NCBI RefSeq assembly: GCF_033568475.1
Contig: NC_133123.1
Span: 6,448,001 to 6,512,000, forward strand
Length of the DNA: 64,000 bases
Source: Henckelia pumila
Taxonomy: Eukaryota; Streptophyta; Magnoliopsida; Lamiales; Gesneriaceae
Direction: 5' to 3'
The notes under the pieces were generated by a model. That model searched no databases and was not told where the DNA came from. It saw only the letters and a program-made list of their open reading frames with translations. Shown here in pieces: positions 48,054 to 61,473 of this stretch. The first letter of the stretch is position 1. Each line of letters begins with the position of its first letter. A program made the translations under genes and the position numbers.

Positions 48054-49502
48054 ATGATGAGTAAAACTATACGGATGGAATATTTCGTGGCTATTTCACT
48101 TCTTTGTGTCCTCTGTAATCCTTCGCGTGCGTATTTTGGCAACGATGAAGGCGAGGACATCATGGATACCATGTTGAAGAGGTACCAGGCTTGGCTGATA
48201 AAATATGGACGAAGATATGAGAACAGAGATGAATGGAATTTGCGATTCGGGATTTACCAGTCAAATGCAGTATTAATTGATTTGATCAATTCTCAGAATC
48301 TTCCTTACAGAGTTGCAGATAATGGATTTGCAGACATGACTAACCTGGAATTCAAATCGAGATATCTGGGTTATAGGAGTCGTGGCAAGTGGCAGGCAGA
48401 GGACCCAAACAACTGCACGTTTGATGATTCTTCAGCGCCGGATAGCATAGACTGGAGGAAGTTTGGCGCTGTTACTCCAATCAAGAATCAAGGAACTTGT
48501 GGTAAAATAAACATCTAATATCATGTTTTAGCCTTGTTAATGTGCCGATAAATGAAAATAATCAAAATCTTATTTCACAATTTAGTAAATATTAGCGGTA
48601 ACATCATATACTGGTTACACCAATCACACTCTCGAAAAAATTTATTCTACTTCTTCTATGTCAAGAAAATATATTTCCTTAAATGGTTCTCAGATGACAC
48701 GCTAGTAAACGCCAAGGAAGGGTAATTGTAAGTCTCGCAACAACTTATTAAAGTTCAACTATCGTTGGCGTGACAACTGAGAATCGTATTAAAATGCAAA
48801 TGTTTAACTAGACATTATTTTGCCAATGATATCACAAACAGAGATTTCTCTCAGGGAAGAATGGTTAAGAGAAACAACTGTATACTGATAGCCAAATAAA
48901 CATGTTTCATCACAGGCAGTTGTTGGGCATTCTCCGCAATAGCGGCAGTGGAAGGCATCAACAAGATCAAAACTGGGAAATTGGTGTCTTTGTCAGAACA
49001 AGAGCTTGTAGACTGTGACTACAAGGGAGAAAATGAAGGTTGTAACGGTGGATTCATGGAAAAGGCATTTCAATTTATAAAAAATAATAATGGCATAACC
49101 ACGGAAAAAAACTATCCTTATCAAGGGGTACGTGGAAGTTGTAAAATTAACAAAGAAAATGGAGTGACAATAAGTGGGTATGTATCAGTACCTCCTCAAA
49201 ATGAGAAGGCCTTGCAAGTTGCAGCGGCTAAACAACCAGTATCAGTAGCCATTGACGCTGGAGGGTACGAATTTCAACTGTATTCTAGTGGGGTCTTGTC
49301 TGGCTATTGTGGAAAGGATTTAAATCATGGAGTTGCAGTTGTGGGCTATGGTGTAGAAAATGGTGAGAAATATTGGCTTGTGAAGAACTCGTGGGGGACT
49401 AGCTGGGGTGAAGAAGGATATGTCAAAATTAAGCGTGATTCTTCTGATAAGAATGGTGAATGTGGCATAGCAATGGAGGCCAGCTACCCCACTAAAGGTT
49501 GA
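48054..49502 (+). CDS. Papain-family (C1A) cysteine protease precursor
   Basis: Two exons (48054-48501, 48916-49502) joined GT-AG give 344 residues, the normal length. Signal peptide (about 1-26), I29 propeptide with an ERFNIN-type helix (59-82) and a GNFD-like NGFAD (90-94), mature enzyme from about residue 128 (APDSIDWR). The catalytic set is complete: Q146, C152 (GSCWAFS), H287 ([11 protein letters not shown]) and N307 (NSWGTSWG). The GCNGG motif and six disulfide-type cysteines are present. No KDEL tail and no granulin domain, so probably secreted or vacuolar. The intron falls two codons before the catalytic cysteine codon. From memory, Arabidopsis At1g06260 is a close relative and sits beside a PPR gene, as here. 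Regulation and substrate are unknown. Confidence 0.93.
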
Positions 49503-50439
49503 AGAATGTTTTGATGGCAAAAGCTAGACACCAGGTCATGCCTTAGATAAATAATTTCCACAAACATAAGTTATACGATCAGGCAATAACTCTTGGGTAA
49601 AATAAAGTAGTTTTCGAAACTATTATACAAATAATACAAAAGTAATTGGAAGGCTATTTGTTATTAATATTATTGTTTAAATTATATAAGATCTTGCAGA
49701 TGATTTTTTGGACGCATAGAATTCAGAGTTAATACTTGCAAACATGATTTTTTTTTTGGTCATGTGTAGGGCATCATAAATTTCCTTGCTAAGTGCATCA
49801 CGCTTTTGGATGGAGTGATTTGGGCTTAAGAGAAGGATTTGATGGATTAATTACAAATGACTCCATTTCGTGACAATTTAAAATATATTAAATTAAATTA
49901 AAAAATCACAATAATACAGGTTCACTTGAACATCAACAAATTTGTGATGCATCATCCTCCGAAATTAGTTATCTTTCTACATACAAGTAGGTAAATAGGC
50001 GTGGAAGATGGAGATTAGATTATCAAAGCCATAAATTCAAACAAAACTCAATTGTGAATGTAAACATCTACTAAAACATTTCAATATCATATCCACAAAT
50101 ATGTAAATGAGAACTTTAACATTTTGCAATATCAAAGCCATGGATTGAGACAAAACTCAAAGATGGATGTGATGTCTACTAAAACATTTCGATCTCATCT
50201 TTACAAATACGTGATTGCAGTTATAGTAGGTAATCTAACTTTTTCAACGAAGTACTTACATATGTCTTGAAAAAGCTCGGAACAACAAAACCTGATAATT
50301 GATTCTGCTATCACTCCAAAATCCAAATGCTTTTATGACCGATCAAGCCAGCTTATTGCCAAGGGTAATGCCCAGCAAAACATGCAAAAAGAAACAGACT
50401 TTCAGCTTTGCCAAAAGCATTCGAAAAGAAATTAAGATG
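49503..50439. other. Intergenic region between protease and PPR gene 3' ends
   Basis: Convergent 3' regions of the protease (+) and PPR (-) genes. A near-repeat of AATATCAAAGCCAT/ATCAAAGCCATAAATTC-type sequence lies at about 50020-50190. No gene is seen. Confidence 0.5.
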
Positions 50440-51471
50440 CTAAGATTTTAATTCTGCAAATCTCTTCCGCACAATATTGGCAAACTCCAATTCACCAACA
50501 CTAACCAAACCCTCAAACACCCGGTGCCTCTCTTTGATGTATGGTATAAACCCTCTTCCAGTCATTCTAATGACAAACTTTCCGGCCAAGACGAAATGAC
50601 GTCCCTCTAAGCAGCCCTCGAGAACCGATTCATAGGCCTCAAATCCAATATGCACACCCTCGCCTTCTAAAAACTCAAGCATATCTACTGATCTCCATAT
50701 GTCCCTATTAGCACGCATTGCACCAATTGCTTTTACCATGGTATCTTGCCTTGGATTCAGTCCATGCTTGCTCACCATTTCCTTCACCATTCCAAGAACC
50801 TCATGTATCATTCTTAGCTCACTCATGTCACCAATCAAAACTCCATAACTATCCAAATCTGGAATGCAACCCGCCTTGCTCATGCCTTGCAAGACTTTAA
50901 TCGCTTCTTCTAACCGATCAACTTTGCAGAGCGACGTAATAAGGTAATTGCAAGTCCCACAGTCAGGGGAGTACCCAATGGAATGCATTTCAGATAGGAT
51001 ACCAGAAACAGACTGCAATTTCTGCACGCGCGCAACCCATGCATTGGCAAGTAGTAGATGAGTTTGCGGAACAGGAAGACAACCGGAACGAAGCATTCGT
51101 TGTAGGACAGCAAACGCAAGTGGGAGAGGGTTCGAGCCTTCAAGAACGTAGGATAGGAGAAAGGAATAGACACCATACAGTCTGCCACGGGGTCGGACAC
51201 AAATTAAGGACTGTAAAATTCCATCAACCACATGAACTCGATGGCTTTCGGTAAACTTGGAGAGAAACGCAAAGGGATTTGGGTGTCGACCAAACGCTTT
51301 CGAGGCATCGAGGAGCTCGGGTAATTGCCGGTAGCTATTCGCTTCAACTGCTGATCGTACGGATTCTTCCAGCGACGGTTGTGAAGATGAGGAATGAGCT
51401 AAGAAACGTCGAAGGAAAGCCAAAGTCCAGCGACGGGACAGCGAGCAAAATTTAACAGCTGCTAAAGCCAT
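50440..51471 (-). CDS. P-type pentatricopeptide repeat protein, probably mitochondrial
   Basis: A single-exon, 343-residue protein. The N-terminus is rich in R, S and L with few acids (SRRWTLAFLRRFLAHSSSS), fitting an organelle targeting peptide. At least five PPR-like units follow from about residue 100; the clearest are TCNYLITSLCKVDRLEEAIK with VLQGMSKAGCIPD, and EAYESVLEGCLEGRHFVLAG with RGFIPY. No E, DYW or SMR domain, so it is a short P-type protein. PPRs bind organelle RNA one base per repeat and affect its stability, splicing or translation; the target is unknown. It lies next to the cysteine protease, an order I recall from Arabidopsis At1g06260-At1g06270. Confidence 0.88.
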   Translation of the reverse strand: MALAAVKFCSLSRRWTLAFLRRFLAHSSSSQPSLEESVRSAVEANSYRQLPELLDASKAFGRHPNPFAFLSKFTESHRVHVVDGILQSLICVRPRGRLYGVYSFLLSYVLEGSNPLPLAFAVLQRMLRSGCLPVPQTHLLLANAWVARVQKLQSVSGILSEMHSIGYSPDCGTCNYLITSLCKVDRLEEAIKVLQGMSKAGCIPDLDSYGVLIGDMSELRMIHEVLGMVKEMVSKHGLNPRQDTMVKAIGAMRANRDIWRSVDMLEFLEGEGVHIGFEAYESVLEGCLEGRHFVLAGKFVIRMTGRGFIPYIKERHRVFEGLVSVGELEFANIVRKRFAELKS

Positions 51472-51642
51472 GCTTCATGAGGGAGAGAGGACTGAAGCAT
51501 TGGAAGACCAGTCACGAAAAAGGAACAAGAGGCTGGTTGAGGAATATGGTCGAACACCTGCTGCACACTCCAACAAGTCATTCTTCCCACGTTACCCACC
51601 TAGGATTTTTTGACCACTCCATTTCGCATAATACAATCTCTT

Positions 51643-51681
<39 letters not shown>

Positions 51682-52592
51682 ATAATAAATACCTCTATAA
51701 TTTTACCGATCGACTTAGATGAATGTTCAAAATTAATGATTTCAACAAATTAATAAGATAACAATTTTTTAGAAGGATCTTGTATAAATTTATAGACTCA
51801 TAAGTATAATAAATTAATGAGTCATTAAAATTACAAAATAACTAATACATTTTTGTAAAGTGTGTTTTATATAATTGTTTTTTTTTTCATGAAATCTACT
51901 TCTATATTGTTTTTGTTTATAAGTGAACTATTATTTATTTAATTATTAAAAATATTGAGTATCACTTGTGTGTGTATATATATAATCAATTATATATATA
52001 TATATATAAATTTAAATAATGTGATGCAAGTATTTTTTTATTTTTTTTTTTTTTTTTTGAGAGAAATGAACTTCAATAAAACTAGAAACCACAATCAAGT
52101 TTTACAAGATTAGCAAGCCATTGAGGTATACATCTATTAGTATATTCGAAAGGAAGGACAGAACAGACTTTTTGTGTCAAGCCAGTGAAACATAAAATTG
52201 TGATAACATTTATGTTACGTTGAATAAAAAATACATTTTGAAACAAAAATTATTAATTTATCGATTAATTAATAAAATTTTAATAATTCAAACATTATTA
52301 ATTTATAGAGATTTGACGTATTACTAAATTCATCGGGTGTAAAGTAGATTTTATTTATTTATTTTTATCTGAATAAAATCAAGGAAATTTATCGGTATAC
52401 TATAAATAATGACTAATTAGGCAATCACAATCTGAATAATACAAAAAAAAGGAAGAGTGGGGGCAGTGAAATGAAATGAAGCTATATAAAGGTTTGAATT
52501 GAATAGATCGTGGGTTCCTCTGTCCCTCTTTCCGAAAACGGGGCACCCTTTTACATTTCTTCGCTCTCTCTCGCAGATATACCAACACATTC
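51472..52592. other. Divergent promoter region of PPR and RABA1 genes
   Basis: No gene is seen. It contains (TA)n runs at about 51645-51680 and 52000-52010 and a poly-T run at 52039-52058 followed by a possible old retroposon end (to about 52200). The last ~150 bp before 52593 is pyrimidine-rich leader. Confidence 0.5.
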
Positions 52593-54588
52593 ATGGGTGC
52601 GTATCGAGCGGACGATGACTACGACTACTTGTTCAAGGTTGTGTTGATCGGCGATTCCGGCGTCGGAAAATCCAATTTGCTCTCCAGATTTACTCGCAAC
52701 GAGTTCAGCTTGGAGTCCAAGTCTACTATCGGCGTCGAATTCGCCACTCGAAGCATCCGCGTCGAGGAGAAAGTCGTCAAGGCTCAGATTTGGGATACCG
52801 CTGGTCAAGAACGGTATTATTACTCCGCGTTCTATATTTTTTTTTTATGTGGAAATGACTGTACTATAATCCGTGGAGGTTTGCGTTGGGGGGAGGAGCG
52901 CTTTGTTTGTTTGATTGAGATCTCTGCCTTGATTGCTGCAATGATGATTTTTCCTTTTGGATTTTTTGAGATCTAGGGTTTTTAAGACAGCATGATCTGT
53001 TTTGTAGCCGTTGATAGCCTAAACGGATTAGATCTGTCGCTTTTTTAGCTTAGATCTATCTGCATTTTGCAATGGACGGTTTTAGCTATTTCTGATATCT
53101 GCATTTTATATATTTTGTTAAAAGAATGTCAGATTTTATCAGACGAGATGGATTTCCCTCCATATATGTTGCATTTGGCATTAGATTTGTTAATGGATTA
53201 GAAAAGTAGCGACAATTAAGGTTGTGAAAAGCCGGATGAGCTGAAGCCCTCAACATTGACTTTCTGGAGAATGTTTTTTTATGGAACCAAGATAAATTAT
53301 CCGTCAGTGTTCTGGTATACTTGGAAATTTTAAATCATTAGCACGCGATTATTTAAGTTTTGGTATTTCCAAATACGAAAACATACTGGAAATCATTGAC
53401 ACCGTGAAGTTTGTTTTAAGTAAACTTACACGTCTTGAAAATCAGTGGTGTAACTGTTGTAAGGTGACTTTTCTGTCAAGAGTAATGACATTTACTAAAT
53501 CTATGCATATTGTTGGCCTTCATGCATGTTATTGTAATTTGTTATGACTAGTCTATATAATGAACCAAACTTTAGCTAATTGCATGTAGCTTAATGTCTA
53601 TCATCATTTTTCATGGAAAGACCAATTGGTATTCCTTGTAACACCCAATAGTGGTGGCATTTGGGTTATTGTATGCAATTATCATTTTTTGTGGAAAGAT
53701 CAATTGCTAATTGAGAACCAAGCTGCCAACAAAAAGTGGCATAATGGAAGTATGTGGACGTGTAAAATTCTGTGTACCTAGAAACACGAAGTGCATTAAC
53801 TAACTAAATGCCATATAATTTCCTGTTTTTCTCTCTTTTTGACGGAGTGGCTAAAGAAGGTATTGCGCTCTTAACATTTAGCTATATGTAATTATCTATT
53901 GTGTGATGTCACTTTTCAGAAAGTTAAAGCTATGATATTCACATTAGAATGTGTATGAATCCATGTATATGACGGCAAAGGTTTTGTTAGTATCTCAAAT
54001 ATCTGCTGTTTGAGTTCTCAAAGTGTTTGTTTTGGCATAGCAAATGTGAATCAAACTTTTGTGGTCGCCATCGTGGTTTATTTTTTGGTGTTAAATTTTC
54101 ATCTAAACTATGCAACCTATGACATCAAACCTAATACGTGTGCTATTTGCTGAAGATATCGTGCAATCACAAGTGCCTACTATCGAGGAGCTGTTGGTGC
54201 ATTGCTTGTTTATGATGTTACGCGCCACGTTACATTTGAGAATGTTGAGAGATGGTTGAAGGAACTGAGGGATCATACAGATGCAAGCATTGTCATCATG
54301 CTTGTTGGAAACAAGGCTGATTTACGTCATTTGCGTGCTGTTTCCACTGAAGATGCAACAGCTTTTGCTGAGAAGGAGAACACATTTTTCATGGAAACTT
54401 CTGCCCTGGAATCATTGAACGTGGAAAACGCCTTCACAGAAGTGCTTACTCAGATACATCGTGTTGTCAGCAGAAAAGCACTTGACGCGAGTGAGGATCC
54501 CGCTACTCTACCCAAAGGGCAGACCATTAATGTTGGCTCAAAGGATGATGTTTCAGCAGTAAAGAAATCTGGGTGTTGCTCTACTTAA
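52593..54588 (+). CDS. RABA1: RABA1-type small GTPase (Rab11 family)
   Basis: Two exons (52593-52813, 54156-54588) separated by a 1.34 kb intron give 217 residues, the usual RABA1 length. All G motifs are present: GDSGVGKS (P-loop), the effector region [23 protein letters not shown] and ETSAL. The C-terminus KKSGCCST carries the double cysteine for geranylgeranylation. The intron lies directly after WDTAGQER, the position usual for plant RABA genes. RABA1 proteins cycle between trans-Golgi/recycling endosomes and the plasma membrane, and act in secretion, polar growth and salt tolerance. The sequence is closest, from memory, to RABA1c/d/f rather than RABA1a. Intact. Confidence 0.95.
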
Positions 54589-55921
54589 GAAAGCTAACTA
54601 CTCAATGCAGCTACATTTTTTTAATGAGTTTTTTTATTCTGGTATCTGTTTGATGATTTCATTGTATACATCAATCACTTGGATTATTTGGCCCCAAAAG
54701 TCAAACTCGTCGGCATACACATATTTGTTCAGCTTAAAAAGATACCCCTCAGAGTAAGGCTCTCACTCACTCCTTCACATTTTTTAATCATCGTGATCTA
54801 ATGTTTCCTGAAAGAGTATTATTTGTTGGTAAGTTTGAGACAAGATTATCGTAGGTTGTCGATTCGAATTTGAAATTAGATATGTAATTGGAATTGCAGT
54901 TGCTGTATGTACTCCGGTTTGATGGTTGATTATGAGATTTGTGTTTTTATGAAATTCAAATTTTCTACTACCCTTTTGTTACAACTTACAAGTGTCTGTT
55001 TAGAACGTTGCTTTTTGTGGGACAGGTACTTAGTCATTGTCGTATACATGTATGTTTTTCAGTGATTTTTAATGGGGCCGAAACTGATTTTATACGAATT
55101 ACGTGGCCAGTTTTGGGCATCTCATTTGTCTCTTCATTTTGATGTCTTTTTCAATCAGCATGTTTTTATGGCAGGAGATTTGAGCAGTTTCAAAGACTGT
55201 TTTGAAGAAAGAAATGATTACTACAAAATACGAAAATTTACTTGCTGCTTTTGTTTTCTTAATAAAATAAAATTATATTAAATAAAATGTTTTTCTATAC
55301 ATATCACAGAGCATTTTCAAAATGCTTTTATGCTCATAATTTCTACCCTACACTATAAAAAATCACAAGTTGTCCCTTGGGTTTTATTTAATGTATCTTT
55401 TTATTACTTTATTGTGTACCCTCAAAATCATAATGCAGTCGCGTATTTGTGTTCACTTCCCATACATGCAAATGTTTGGCCTTGTTCAATGGTAAATACT
55501 AAATATAACTGAAATACATTGGGGAAAGACAAAGCTCTTTCTCGCACTCTTGCGGCTAATAAGATTGAACTCGATCATTCCGCAGGTGCACGTTAGTTAT
55601 CACTTTCGTTATTAGTAAATGTATGGTAATTAATTCCCTCAAAAAAAAGTATGGTAATTAATTAAATAATGCAGCAATAAAGCGTAGAGAATGGATTATA
55701 GTCCAAAGCCTAGTTTTGGATAAATTCAACCATAACATAAAGAAACAATTGAGAGCGAGATTATCTAAATCCGAACATGGAACATATTCAGTAAAGAAAA
55801 TGCCCGAGGTTCGATGATTTCACAATCCAGACAAATGTGGAAACACCCTCGGACTCTTCTCCCCACGGATCAAAACAATAGTATGTTTTCGAATTAGAAC
55901 AAGTATACATCCGATAGGGGA
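54589..55921. other. Intergenic region between RABA1 and PAA 3' ends
   Basis: The first ~250 bp is probably RABA1 3' UTR. The short frames at 54939-55512 show no homology or codon pattern. Convergent with the proteasome gene. Confidence 0.5.
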
Positions 55922-58900
55922 TCAGTCACGCTCACTAATGGCAGTCAAGTGCTCTTCAATCTCCTCAGTTGACAATACTCTGAACACTGGATCGTCTTTC
56001 CTCACAACACCTACCTGGTATAAACATCAAAAGATGTCAGCACGATTCAACTCTCACAAAAATATAACTAACATTTCTTCCAAAAAAAAAACTAAGTTTT
56101 GGAAAGCAAACCATATCCATATGACAAAAATGTAGAAAGTCAATGTTCTCTAGATGAGTTTACTCGGTGAGTAGTCATTAATAATATACAGAACTAAATA
56201 AACAACAAAAGGACCATGACTCCAGTTTCAGAAAATACAGATACAACGAAAAGGATACCTCAATCTCAGTAGCTTTGAAATCCTCCTGGAGAACAGACTG
56301 CAGTGCAGAAATTGTTGTCTGCAGTAGAAGGCATTGCAACATTAGAACACAAGCTCTTGAGATCAATAATGTTAATGTAGCTGAACTTCTAACCAGGAAG
56401 TTTGTTTAATAAGAAAACCTAAACAAAAGTTTTTTTTGTCTCCATGAATAAACTGAACAACAGAATGCATTAGATTTCAAGAATTTTGGAGGGAGGGTCC
56501 TCCCTTGGAGGATCAAAGAAACATTAAGCAACTTCAAAAAGCTTTCAAGACAGCTTCAAACTTCAATAATCAAGAGCAATTGTACTACTGTCAGCTGTTT
56601 TAATGAAACTTTTCTTTAAAACACTGATATCATCCAAAAAGGTCCTTGACCTAAATTTAACCAACACGTATGGCATTCAGCCTAGCAAATAATACACTCA
56701 GAATCCAAAATCAAGAATTATTACTGAGGACTGGATATGCAGTGAACCTAATTTATTACCCGTATGGTTTCTTCATACGAGAATGCCTGATCGTTTTTCA
56801 TTTTCTTCTCTAGAAAATTAATGGCTTCTTGATCTTTTGCTCCAGCACTTGTCGCCTGCCAGAAATAAATGGAAGATAATACCGAATGCAAGATCAAACA
56901 GTCTTGAAGAAGAAGATTACTGCTACTCTATGAGTCTTATCACAAAAGTACATGTCCCTCTCATAAACTAAATGCTACAAGTTATATAATTGACTTCCAT
57001 CTCAAACTCCATGACAATCAAATAGAGTCATTCGGTTGTGAAGGTGAGAGTGGTAGACAGTACTCTTACTTAAGGATCTGTAGGAAGCACCGTAAAACAG
57101 TACACATCACAATTCACAGCCAAAGGGAACATGGAAAGGAGAAAACAACGGATATGGAAAAGACATCAATCACCAAGGTGTCATGACTAAAATAAACACA
57201 ATCACAACTCAGTCATGATATCATCGTTCATCCAATACCACAGATGCATTGCGATGCTGGTCGCAGCATTCAAGTTTCAAGGGAAGCTAGCGACTCGTGA
57301 CAAGCCTAGAATTTTGTAAAGATATTCCTAAAACCTGGAAGAGAGTAAATTCACAATGCCAAAGAAACTAAGAAAATTAATCAGTTAGAGCCGTTGCATA
57401 GAATAATTGCACTAGAACTTGAAGAGCCATGTGCATCAGATTCAACATTCTCGAGTCTAGGCCAAGTCATAAGTTTGCACGGGCATTCAAAATGCCTCAC
57501 GGGTATAGAATTAAAAATGACATATCTAACTAACCACCATAGACGTTAGTGTAAGACTTGAGAAAAAAAAATGACCATTTGAAATTCTATTTCCAGAAAG
57601 CCCCTGTTGAAGGTTTCATGGATTCTTTCATAAGAAGATACTGCACTAGATGTCCTCGAGATTTCAAAATTCGGTAATAATATTGCTTACAAACCAATAA
57701 AATTAAGGAAAGGACATACGAAGTTCTCCATTAAGCGAGCGAACGGCAAAGAAAATAATACATATTCACAAACATATAGAACAATTAAGATAAATGTAGA
57801 AATTAAACGATTTTTAAGTTTCATTCCAAAAGATGGCACGACCATGTTACCTTGTGACCGTAGAAATGACCGGCAGGATCACACTTGAAGAGCTGAGGGC
57901 CCTTCTCTTCATCAATACCCAAAATCATAGCAACTGCACACATTAAAAGACACGTGAATATAAAGTTTATTCTACTACAAGAAGTCCTATAAATATGTGT
58001 GTGTAATAGCAGAAATAATCTGCGACTAACCGATTCCAAGTGGTCTCATATAGGCATGTTGTGTGTAAACCTGAGACTTGTCAGCAATCCTGTAGAATTC
58101 AAAAAGTATGATTCGAGTGAAACTGAATAATTAACAGCATGAAGAAAAAATTCATCACAATATTTTTATCATAAAAGTGTAAATCTTTCAACCATTAAAG
58201 AATTCATTGCAACAAAATCCCAAACAACTACCTATAAGCACATGTTTTGAAGATCCGAGCATAGAATTGTCACACTAATTTCAGGAAAAATAAGAGACAA
58301 CAGAATTGGGATAGTTTTGCATAATTGGCGGGCAATCCCTCACACAATCCTAGGATTACATTGTGCTAAATGCGTCCACATAATATATGAGCATTAAGCA
58401 ATCAGGAACACATGATTTATCATCAAAACTGCTCCGCCTCAACAAACATCATAGAACACATGCACCATCAAATAGGAATTTCACAGCAAAAAAAGGGTAA
58501 AATGAACATACTATCCCTTTAAAACAAAAACAAAAAAACAACATACCATCGCGCCAATGCATCAACAGGCATTTCATAGCCATATCTAAAGCGAAACTCA
58601 GCAGCTTCGCTCCTTGCTTGTTGAACCAAAGTCCTCGCATCAGCTGGAAGGGGACCAACAAAAAAGATCAAACAAACCAACTTTTGACAATAAAAATGAT
58701 ATGGAAGAACATCCAGCTGCATAGCATGTATAAAATATGGGTTTTCAACCCAAATTGAAAGCAAGGCCAAAACAAACAATTTTCCAGGCTTGTTTCATAT
58801 ATTCAAACAATAAACTTTTGTCAACAAAATACTTCGTTGCACAGCATAAGCCCGTAAATCAATTATAAAAACTGTAAATAAGATTTAAATCAACAAATAC

Positions 58901-59489
58901 TTAGCTGACATTGTACAGCTCGTTCACGATGGTTAAATAAATACATCAACGTGACCACCAGCATGGAACCATAGACTTTGCATACCATATTATAACAATT
59001 GCGAAATGCACCAGTTATGTACCTGTCATGCCTGTAGCCAACAACCCGAGGTACTTGGTGATTGAAAACAAATGGGTGACACTCGTCTGATCTAAAAGCT
59101 TGTCCTGCACACTCGTCCACAAGCATCAAGTTTAACAACTTAAAACTACTGAAATTAAATAAACACTGTTAAAGATAATGAATTTTTCCCAAAAACTAAC
59201 AGGAACTTTCTTCTGAGTGACAACGCAGACGGAATCCGACCCGCGGACGCCAATCGAAGTAACTCCGGCGGATTTGACGGCCTTAAAAGCATACTCTACA
59301 TAGTTTATTCGCAAAAAAAATAAATCAAAAACCCTAATCCCAAGAAAAACAAACATCGGCAGCTGAAAAAATGAGGAAATAACAAAATTTGATTAATTAA
59401 AGAAAAAGCGTACCAACTTGATAGAGACGACCTTCAGGAGAGAAGATCGTTATATGGCGATCATATCCACCTCCACTTCCACGGCTCAT
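55922..59489 (-). CDS. PAA1: 20S proteasome subunit alpha-6 (alpha type-6, PAA)
   Basis: Nine exons on the minus strand, placed by GT-AG edges and homology: 59489-59414, 59295-59201, 59104-59023, 58643-58547, 58089-58031, 57933-57851, 56855-56760, 56318-56259, 56014-55922. They total 741 nt (246 residues), the size of Arabidopsis PAA1. The N-terminus [20 protein letters not shown] and then YQVEYAFKA is the alpha-subunit signature that gates the barrel. Other conserved blocks are [39 protein letters not shown] and [18 protein letters not shown]. Alpha subunits are not catalytic; they form the outer rings that bind the 19S cap. All joins keep frame and no residue is obviously missing. The longest intron (56856-57850) is ~1 kb. 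Confidence 0.94.
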
Positions 59490-60965
59490 TCTCTTGGATT
59501 TTACTTCTCAGTTCCGATCGCTTGAATTTGAGATTTCGAAATACCAGAGAAAACCAAGGGTTAACACAAGTAATGAGAAATAAGAAGCTTTGTGCCCAAG
59601 CAGAGTGGAGCACAAGTACGAAAATACCCCCTCATTTTTTTATTAAAAAAATTTGGAAAATCATAACATTTTTGAGAAATGACGGTGGAAGAAAAACCAT
59701 TTATGCAAAAGTAAACAAAGATGAAAAAAACTTGGCTTGGCAGTGGAAGATTGTAGGTTCTTAACCTCGTAACTAGTAACTACATTCCTCTTTTTTTATT
59801 TTTGTTTATAGATCAACGAAACAAACGACGTTTATTTTAGCTAAATCAGGTGGTTCTTCATCTAATAGTTAAAGACGGATTGTTGATCTGCCTTGGTTTA
59901 TCATTTTGGTGTATTAACTTTTGTTGGTGATGATATTTTATTTCAAAAAAAAAAGTGAAAAAAAACATAGAAAAGAAATACGCAATCAGATGAATAAATA
60001 AACTATTAAAAAAAATTATAACGAAAAAATGTATAGTTGTTATCATTCGATGTTTATTAGATAAACTATGTACTAAAGCAGCAATACTCTACAAATCGGG
60101 TTAGTCACACAAGTCTTATCGGACAAATCTTATATGACATACTTGTTCGATAAGATGTTGTCACGAGAAACCAAATTTCTGAACACTACTAGTCAAAGCA
60201 CTCATATTTCCCATCAATTACAACTTATATTTGTTTAAAGTAAAATGATAGAATAAAAACGATATAAAATTATATAGACAACAGAAATTGGGGGGAAAAA
60301 AGTGTAAAGTTTGAAAATTTGTTCGGAAAAAAAAAATTGTTAAATCCTTTAAATAAGCTAATGAACAACATAGTTTTTGCATTAAAGTGATGAAATATTT
60401 TGATCTGTCTATTTTCCATTGACGTAATGTTATGATTATTAGCAACTAATGAATAAATTTAACGTATACTACACATATACGGGTTTTTACACAATACACT
60501 CGAAAAAATAGTTATATTAAACGTATCTCGTTGATTCTGTGCTTTAACAAAGCCGAAGGGGAGTTAGCCCAGAAAAGAATTCATGCGAGCCCAAATTGAA
60601 GCAAAATGCAGCCCAAAACGTTTTGTATGACTGTAATATTGCAGGCCGAAATCCGACTACTTCAGACCAAAAAAAAAAAAAAAAGAGTATAATACCCACT
60701 GGGCTTTTGGGGAATTGGGGTGGATGAAATGGTAGTTCAATAAATAATAAATAAATTTTAGAAATAGATCGCTTGAATCTTAATTAAATTTTTATTACTC
60801 GAATCATAAATATAATATTATATAAATACAAAATTTAAAACTTAATTATTTTATTAATTAAAAAAATTAAAAATTTAATTCTTTTATCTCATAGAATCAC
60901 CTAACCACATGATCGATTCTTCATCTCTCTTATAAAGAACATAAAAATTGGTACTGGTTGATTCG

Positions 60966-61335
60966 AGTGATGAGATAAATAATACATGGATAAGTAATAT
61001 AATGTAATATAAAATAAATAAAAAATGATAGTTAATATGGTATTTGATTTGATTGATAGATTATAGTTTATTTGATTTGATTGATTAAATTTTATATAAA
61101 ATGATAAATTATCATTTTGTCCTTTCAAAAATAAATAAAATATGCATAATATTATTTATAAGGGTAATATAGTGATTTAAATTCAATGATTTGATTGATG
61201 TAAGATAAATGATTAATTATTTGATTGATGTAAAATAAATAATAAATAGATGGATAAATAGTATGACCAGAAAAACGTCATATTGGATAGATAAATTATA
61301 CATAGATTAATAATACTCATACCATAATTCATTTC
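60966..61335. mobile_element. Dispersed AT-rich repeat, copy 1 (Tourist/PIF-like MITE?)
   Basis: It matches 62200-62550 along most of its length (shared AATAAAAAATGATAGTTAA, TTATTTGATTTGATTGATTA and ATTTATAAGGGTAATATAGT). Its ends are worn. The second copy shows the likely termini. Confidence 0.6.
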
Positions 61336-61347
61336 ACATAACTTTTA

Positions 61348-61473
61348 GGTATTGTTTGAGAGAGCTTCTAAGAAGCACTTCTCAACTTCTCGTTGACAAA
61401 ATTTCACAAAATTTTAAAATTTTGTTAATGAAAAATTGAGAAATGCTTCCTAAAAATTCTCTCAAACACTACC
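61348..61473. mobile_element. Small MITE (GGTATTGTTTGAGAGAGC ends)
   Basis: Inverted ends GGTATTGTTTGAGAGAGCTT and TCTCTCAAACACTACC, with a second inverted pair around an AATTTTGT centre. Same family as 39767-39846. Confidence 0.7.

Noticed and set aside
54939-55512. Three short frames after RABA1
   Set aside because: Low-complexity, phenylalanine/tyrosine-rich translations of AT-rich 3' sequence with no conserved motif.
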